From: Symbiobacteriaceae bacterium
Lineage (GTDB): Bacteria > Bacillota > JAAYKD01 > WRDA01
DNA length: 10,364 bases
NCBI GenBank assembly: GCA_009783675.1
Contig: WRDA01000032.1
Span: 1 to 10,364 of the forward strand
Direction of reading: 5' to 3'
In this document: positions 6,301 through 10,364 of the stretch, in pieces
Layout: each line of letters starts with the position of its first letter
Position numbering within the stretch: position 1 is the first letter of the stretch
Notes under the pieces: model-generated
The model's database searches: none
Told to the model about the DNA's origin: nothing
The model's input: only the letters and a program-made list of their open reading frames with translations
Program-made: the position numbers and the translations under genes

Positions 6301-6592
6301 CAATTATGTGTACGAGGTTTTCCCGTCAGCTAACTTCAAACGAATGCGCCGTCTTGCTCAAAAACAGGGGCTTAATATGGATTTGCTTGATTGGGCTATA
6401 GACCAGCTAGCAAAAGATATTCCGTTACCTGCAAACTGGAAGGACCATCAACTCAAGAATAATCTTAAGCAGTTTCGTGAATGTCATATTGGCGGTTCCG
6501 GTGATTGGTTGCTTATTTACGAGAAGAGAAAAACAGATATGATCCTCTATCTGCTGGGAACAGGAACTCACTCAGAGTTGCTCGGATTGTAG
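6293..6592 (+). CDS. YafQ-type mRNA interferase toxin (RelE superfamily), with non-canonical active-site residues
   Basis: This is a 99-residue ribosome-dependent endoribonuclease-like toxin. KDHQL (His52), ECHI (His65), GDWLLIY (Asp71, Trp72) and TGTHSELL (His93) line up with Escherichia coli YafQ His50, His63, Asp67, Trp68 and His87. Two expected residues differ: the YafQ Arg83 position is Gly89 and the Phe91 position is Leu97. There is also a 2-residue Gly-rich insertion between His65 and Asp71. Catalysis could therefore be weakened or altered. I chose ATG 6293 rather than the in-frame ATG 6278 because it gives the family's normal short N-terminus and has AAGAAG upstream; it overlaps the antitoxin by 8 nt (ATGAATGA), consistent with coupled translation. 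The stop falls 13 bp before the convergent stop of the copper-amine-oxidase-like gene, with no terminator between them. Confidence 0.87.
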   Translation: MNDNYVYEVFPSANFKRMRRLAQKQGLNMDLLDWAIDQLAKDIPLPANWKDHQLKNNLKQFRECHIGGSGDWLLIYEKRKTDMILYLLGTGTHSELLGL

Positions 6593-6605
6593 TAGACAAA
6601 GGTTA

Positions 6606-7646
6606 TCATTCACTGGTGATGATCACCGTTCTGCTGCTGTCTTCCCAACTGACGTTTACGCCCAGTGATTCACCGATGAAGCGCAGCGGTACAAGGGTTC
6701 TACCATCCACGATAACACCCGGTTGGTCGATAGAGACGACTTCGCCGTTCACTGTAGGTGAAGTGCTGCCAATGGACAGCTTTATTTCTGTGTCACCCTT
6801 TATTCCGGTAGCCGTCTGGGTTGCTGCATCCCAGGAGATTGTTGCCCCCAGTGCTTCGAAGATAGCACGCATCGGAACCATGGTTCTGCTGCCCATAACT
6901 TGTGGTGGAACATCGAAAGCCAGGAGTTCGCCATCGAGAAGCACTTTGATTTCGGAGGAGGTCGGAGGCGTCGGAGGCGCTGTTGGTGGTTCTGCGGGAG
7001 GTGTAAGGTCAGGAGCAGAACCGCCGTAGGTGACGGACAAGTCGACGACAGGGTACTTTGGCAGATCAACAGGGGTCATTATACTCGGTCCGCCGGCACT
7101 GCCACCAGTCGATTCGGATCGCCACTCCCAGGATATCAGATCCTCAGGGAGTTCACCGCTCATTACCGGTACCTGATACCCGAAGCTAAACGTAATACTG
7201 GCAACCGCTTCTTTTTGCGCTCCCTGTACCAAGGTGCCGTCTGGATATATGTTCAGGTAGACACTCCACAAGCCTTTGCCATCCATGGAAGTCCAGTTAG
7301 GGGGATACTGGCAGGTCCACCCTGGTGCCATAGGTTCGTCCGAACCTCCTCCTCCCGCATCGGAGGAAGACGGATCCGCATCGGCCCAGATATAGCTGAT
7401 CTGACTTAAAGCATAACTATCACAGGTTGCTTTGCCATCCGTCCCGGGAAAAGCAAAGCGGTAGGAATATATGCCGTTCTCCTTGAGGACAACATAGTCC
7501 GCATCAACATTCTCCAGGGTGAAGATTGCTACACAGTTGGGCATCACGATGTCAATTTTACCAATGGTCTCCCTGGCATAAGCTATACCGGAAACCAGCA
7601 TAATGCAGACAACCATGGATAGTATAAAAGCCGGTTTGATCCTCAT
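6606..7646 (-). CDS. Secreted protein with copper-amine-oxidase-N-terminal-like domain
   Basis: This is a 346-residue exported protein. Residues 1-24 are a Sec signal peptide (basic MRIK, hydrophobic core, likely cleavage after Ala-Tyr-Ala24). Residues 25 to about 210 are an unrecognised extracellular region, probably beta-rich, with a Ser/Gly linker (near 85-100) and aromatic segments. A Pro/Thr-rich linker (about 212-232) leads to a copper amine oxidase N-terminal-like domain (PF07833 type) at 233-346, with its typical repeated half-motifs: 'SRTMVPMRAIFEALGATISW' and 'GRTLVPLRFIGESLGVNVSW', each followed by a T-x-T/V-I strand. This domain is non-enzymatic and common in surface or cell-wall-associated proteins of anaerobic Firmicutes. 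The start ATG 7646 has AAAGGAAG (7661-7654) 7 nt upstream; TTG 7664 would add six residues before the signal peptide and has no ribosome site. It follows the 741-aa gene by 24 bp. Confidence 0.88.
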   Translation of the reverse strand: MRIKPAFILSMVVCIMLVSGIAYARETIGKIDIVMPNCVAIFTLENVDADYVVLKENGIYSYRFAFPGTDGKATCDSYALSQISYIWADADPSSSDAGGGGSDEPMAPGWTCQYPPNWTSMDGKGLWSVYLNIYPDGTLVQGAQKEAVASITFSFGYQVPVMSGELPEDLISWEWRSESTGGSAGGPSIMTPVDLPKYPVVDLSVTYGGSAPDLTPPAEPPTAPPTPPTSSEIKVLLDGELLAFDVPPQVMGSRTMVPMRAIFEALGATISWDAATQTATGIKGDTEIKLSIGSTSPTVNGEVVSIDQPGVIVDGRTLVPLRFIGESLGVNVSWEDSSRTVIITSE

Positions 7647-7670
7647 GATACAACTTCCTTTCAACTCATA

Positions 7671-9896
7671 TTACCTCGGGGTCTTGTGCATCCTGCCGAC
7701 GCTGTTGACATACATGATACTGCTGGAACCTTCGTCCTCGTAGTAGACCAGCATTTCGTTGCCGCCGTCTCTAGGCATGTCCTCAAAGACCAGTTCGCCG
7801 TTGATGTCGTAAAATGTTCCCACGATGTTTTCAAGAAACACATTAGTATCGCTAAGGTTTTTATATGTACCGGTTTCTAGCAACAGTCCTTCTTCGGGTT
7901 TCCAGATCAAGCGGCTAAACTCCAAACTGGGTGAGTTGAACTTCAGCCAGGTTACGGGGGCTTTATAACTGGTCTTTATTCCCTCACGAGCGTCCTCTTT
8001 CGAAGCATCGGGAAGAGGAGGAGCGGCTTCCTGGGTGCTCCAGGTGCCATTGAGCGCGGCTTTCGAGGCTTTATAGAACTTATCTCCGTTGAACCTTATG
8101 GTCTCCGTAGACTTATCGTAGTCCGTAAAGTAGACGTCTAGTGTCTTGTAATCGTAATCTTCTTCATCCTCGTCGCCATAGGTTGCGGTGGTGCTGACAC
8201 CACTGGAGTCATAAGTGACCCTTTTCTCCACATAGCAGACGACGCAGTCGAAGAAAGCATCTACTTCAGCTTTGCCGGACAGCACTTCCGCGCTGCCGTT
8301 TTGGTTTACGGTCGTCTTCTCGAAGACCAGTCCACCCACTGGCGAAGGTTCGAAGACCTTTATCTCCTTGCCCTCCTTATCCTTACCCTCTTGATATACT
8401 CCGGAGGCCAGTTCGAACTTGTGCCAGATACCAGTTTTGTCCCGCACAGTCTTGGGGTCGGGTTTCTCGACGCCCTCGACGTTGGTCCAGGTTTCGCAGA
8501 AAGGAGCTCCGGTGACCCGGTATAGGGTGGTCCCCATGAAGAAGCCCAGCTGGGGCCTTAGGGTATCCGTGATCGGGTTGTAGGAAACCCGCAGATATGA
8601 TTCTATAAGTGGTGATTCATACTCCTCAAGAGGAAGTGCGTATAGCGCCATGTTGTCCTGATGATCCCGGGGGAAGTAGTACTTCTCGGTGGGATGCATG
8701 CCGAAGTCGGCACCTACCCATATATCGCCGTTCTCCATCAGGATGTAGTCGTCGGCTATTTCCAGCATCTGGTAAGCATATTTAGGGTCTAAGGGCGAGG
8801 TTAGGTTCTTGTTCTCCACCAAGGTTAGCCATTTGCCATTGTTGTAGAGTAGCTCATCGACTTTGGCAGAGGGGTCTTTGGCTTTGGCTGCCAGTTGGGT
8901 CTGACACTTGGTGTGGTCTTTGAGGACTTTGGGGACCTCGGCGTAGACATCTTTGTCCGTCCAGGTTCCCCAGATGGGGATCTTTTTAGTTATATTCCAT
9001 TTGGCGTCGATGTGCTTGCCATAGGTCAGCAGGCCGGTCAGGTCATAGCCTAGCGTATTTCTTAAGGTGTCGCCATTTCTGTCGAATAATACTCCGGCTC
9101 GGACAACATCCTGGTCATCTATGTGGATCCACACCGAAGCGTCGATTTGCGCACCGTGCCAACTTCCAAAATGTCCCATGGAAACATTCGACCATTTCTC
9201 ACCTGTATTGGGATCGAGAAGGGTTAGGTTTTGATTATGGGTAATCACACCTGTGCCGGATAAATCAAAGTAAGCCTGGTAAGCTGTTTTTCTTTCAGGA
9301 GTTTGCTGGGCTTTCTCCTTTTCCTCCGCGATCTTCCCCCGACGTTGTTCGGGAGTCATAGCCAGGAGATTGCGGATTTCCTCGATGGCTTTAGCGTTCT
9401 TGGCGACCTTTTGGTCACGCTCCTGCTGCCACCTGGCACTGGGTGAATCGGTAAATGAGTATTCCGGAACCCTACCATTGCTGTCGGTTACAGTGCTTGT
9501 GCCTTTCATCGTAACGCCAACCTGATGAAGAGTCGGCTGAACCATCGTATGGATGTCATGATAGATGTAGCTGTCAAAGTATTCATAGGTCAGAGTGAAG
9601 TTCCATTCGCCTTCCACCTGGTTATCGATGCTGATCTTTTCCCCCTGTAGGATTATAGTCCATGTCGTAATCGAGTCCGCTACCTTACTGAAGTTATCGA
9701 TTGTTCGCTTGTACTCGGCATAGATACGATACGGCGGCTCCTTGACCAGGGTTTGCTTGATGGTTATCTTCACATCTTCATCTTCCGACAGGTTTTTAAA
9801 GGCGTCCCAGGTTGCGAAGGCTGTACTGCCCGTCGATGAGAGCAGGAGCAATGCGCATAATAGCAAAGAGGCAAAGCGGTTGGTTGTCTTTTTCAT
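7671..9896 (-). CDS. Large secreted protein of unknown function (741 aa)
   Basis: I do not recognise this family. A clear signal peptide (MKKTTNRF, hydrophobic 9-22, likely cleavage after Ala-Phe-Ala28) predicts export, with no membrane anchor or sorting motif at the C-terminus. Residues about 35-150 are a beta-rich N-terminal region; its LQGEKISIDNQVEGEWNFTL stretch (83-102) recurs in the decayed copy at 5461-5885. Residues about 155-210 are strongly charged and helical (possible coiled coil). Residues 215-741 are rich in aromatic, Asp, Gly and Thr residues with alternating short strands, as in extracellular beta proteins. A Cys-x-x-Cys-like pair (FDCVVCYV) lies in the middle of the C-terminal half, followed by an acidic run (DEDEEDYDYK). 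The start ATG has AGAGGGGG 8 nt upstream. It sits 16 bp after the 149-aa gene and 24 bp before the copper-amine-oxidase-like gene, so all three are probably cotranscribed and act outside the cell together. Confidence 0.85.
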   Translation of the reverse strand: MKKTTNRFASLLLCALLLLSSTGSTAFATWDAFKNLSEDEDVKITIKQTLVKEPPYRIYAEYKRTIDNFSKVADSITTWTIILQGEKISIDNQVEGEWNFTLTYEYFDSYIYHDIHTMVQPTLHQVGVTMKGTSTVTDSNGRVPEYSFTDSPSARWQQERDQKVAKNAKAIEEIRNLLAMTPEQRRGKIAEEKEKAQQTPERKTAYQAYFDLSGTGVITHNQNLTLLDPNTGEKWSNVSMGHFGSWHGAQIDASVWIHIDDQDVVRAGVLFDRNGDTLRNTLGYDLTGLLTYGKHIDAKWNITKKIPIWGTWTDKDVYAEVPKVLKDHTKCQTQLAAKAKDPSAKVDELLYNNGKWLTLVENKNLTSPLDPKYAYQMLEIADDYILMENGDIWVGADFGMHPTEKYYFPRDHQDNMALYALPLEEYESPLIESYLRVSYNPITDTLRPQLGFFMGTTLYRVTGAPFCETWTNVEGVEKPDPKTVRDKTGIWHKFELASGVYQEGKDKEGKEIKVFEPSPVGGLVFEKTTVNQNGSAEVLSGKAEVDAFFDCVVCYVEKRVTYDSSGVSTTATYGDEDEEDYDYKTLDVYFTDYDKSTETIRFNGDKFYKASKAALNGTWSTQEAAPPLPDASKEDAREGIKTSYKAPVTWLKFNSPSLEFSRLIWKPEEGLLLETGTYKNLSDTNVFLENIVGTFYDINGELVFEDMPRDGGNEMLVYYEDEGSSSIMYVNSVGRMHKTPR

Positions 9897-9912
9897 GGCT
9901 TGTTCCCCCTCT

Positions 9913-10364
9913 CTAGTCGGCGTGAATGGTTCGCTGGAATACTAAATATGCTTCCGCTTCTTCCATGAGGAAACCCTTATAAGTCCATGATCTTTTATGA
10001 CCATCGCTTTCGAGGTTTATTTCACCTCTGCCTACACTGGCTTCATAATCGAAGTCTTTAACTTCCCAGCCTGAGTCTTTTAAGGACTCGCAGTATGTGA
10101 GTAAGGAGTCCAGAGTAGTGTCTGATATATAGATGTAGACATAAGTATTGCTTGGATCCGAGGTGTTCACTTCGACACTCCAACGACCATCGGGATACTC
10201 CGGCGTATCTTCTGGAAGATAGTCGGCAGGCCATTCATCTGATGCACTGATATCGGCCTTATCATTTTGGGGTTCTAGCTGTTGCAACCTATATTTGCTT
10301 TCCGCATTCTGATAGCCGTCAAACCAATCGCGCTGGACATAGTCTTTTTCCACAGGGGACATGA
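9913..10364 (-). CDS. Hypothetical protein, C-terminal part, probably running past the window edge
   Basis: An open minus-strand frame enters from the right edge and ends at TAG (9915-9913). An ATG at 10362-10360 gives 149 residues, but no upstream sequence is available to test it for a ribosome site. Because both downstream genes encode secreted proteins and this fragment has no signal peptide, the true start is more likely outside the window. The visible part has an acidic, Asp/Glu/Pro-rich first third and then an alpha/beta region: 'NTYVYIYISDTTLDSLLTYC', a helix with 'LKDSGWEVKDFDYE', then a strand and 'WTYKGFLMEEAEAYLVFQ'. This resembles small extracellular ligand-fold domains in which a strand, a Tyr-x-x-x-Leu helix and a Gly-Trp turn repeat, but no family can be named. 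It is 16 bp from the 741-aa gene, so it is probably its operon partner. Confidence 0.75.
   Translation of the reverse strand, partial: MSPVEKDYVQRDWFDGYQNAESKYRLQQLEPQNDKADISASDEWPADYLPEDTPEYPDGRWSVEVNTSDPSNTYVYIYISDTTLDSLLTYCESLKDSGWEVKDFDYEASVGRGEINLESDGHKRSWTYKGFLMEEAEAYLVFQRTIHAD

Noticed and set aside
6615..6627. Palindrome GGTGATGATCACC near the toxin-antitoxin 3' end
   Set aside because: It is coding sequence of the convergent gene, has a one-base centre that cannot form a hairpin loop, and no T-run follows.
6961..6978. Tandem GTCGGAGGC repeat
   Set aside because: It simply encodes the Pro/Thr-rich linker of the copper-amine-oxidase-like protein.
6900..7409. Long plus-strand frame opposite the copper-amine-oxidase-like gene
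   Set aside because: It lies entirely antisense to a well-supported gene, is Arg/Trp-rich in the manner of a shadow frame, and has no ribosome site.

Overview
The window looks like a chromosomal accessory stretch of a low-to-mid GC Gram-positive anaerobe, most likely a clostridial Bacillota (Peptococcaceae or Syntrophomonadaceae type). The case rests on strong AGGAGG-like ribosome sites, TTG/ATG start choices, a lipoprotein and several Sec-secreted proteins, a secreted protein ending in a copper-amine-oxidase-N-terminal-like domain (a module common in such bacteria), and an OppA-type solute-binding protein. The assignment is inference. No rRNA, tRNA, CRISPR array or insertion sequence was seen.

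Left part (1-2915). The window opens inside the 3' end of a peptide/oligopeptide ABC transporter binding protein. A strong bidirectional hairpin terminator follows, shared with a small unknown minus-strand ORF. Next come two plus-strand genes 55 bp apart: a PLP-dependent D-threonine aldolase/D-serine dehydratase family enzyme, and an unusual free-standing class II aminoacyl-tRNA-synthetase-like protein that resembles HisRS/HisZ but lacks the histidine-specific motif and any anticodon-binding domain.

Middle part (2953-5890, minus strand). Reading 5' to 3' on the minus strand there is a DUF1905/YdeI-like protein, a GNAT acetyltransferase, and a lipoprotein with a possible GerMN-like domain, the last two separated by only 4 nt. 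Upstream of them is about 430 bp of decayed coding sequence whose best-preserved part is homologous to the N-terminal region of the 741-residue secreted protein encoded at 7671-9896. It is broken by frame changes and contains a 15-bp-arm inverted repeat.

Right part (5931-10364). A visibly AT-richer RelB/DinJ-YafQ type toxin-antitoxin pair on the plus strand, with a textbook promoter and a probable operator, sits between the decayed gene and an intact minus-strand cluster. The cluster encodes, in transcription order, a 149-residue or longer unknown protein running off the window edge, a 741-residue secreted protein of unknown function, and a 346-residue secreted protein with a copper-amine-oxidase-like C-terminal domain. 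The three genes are 16 and 24 bp apart, so they probably form one operon and a functional unit at the cell surface. The most interesting elements are the HisRS-like protein beside the D-amino-acid enzyme, and the orphan secreted-protein operon with its decayed second copy flanking a toxin-antitoxin module.
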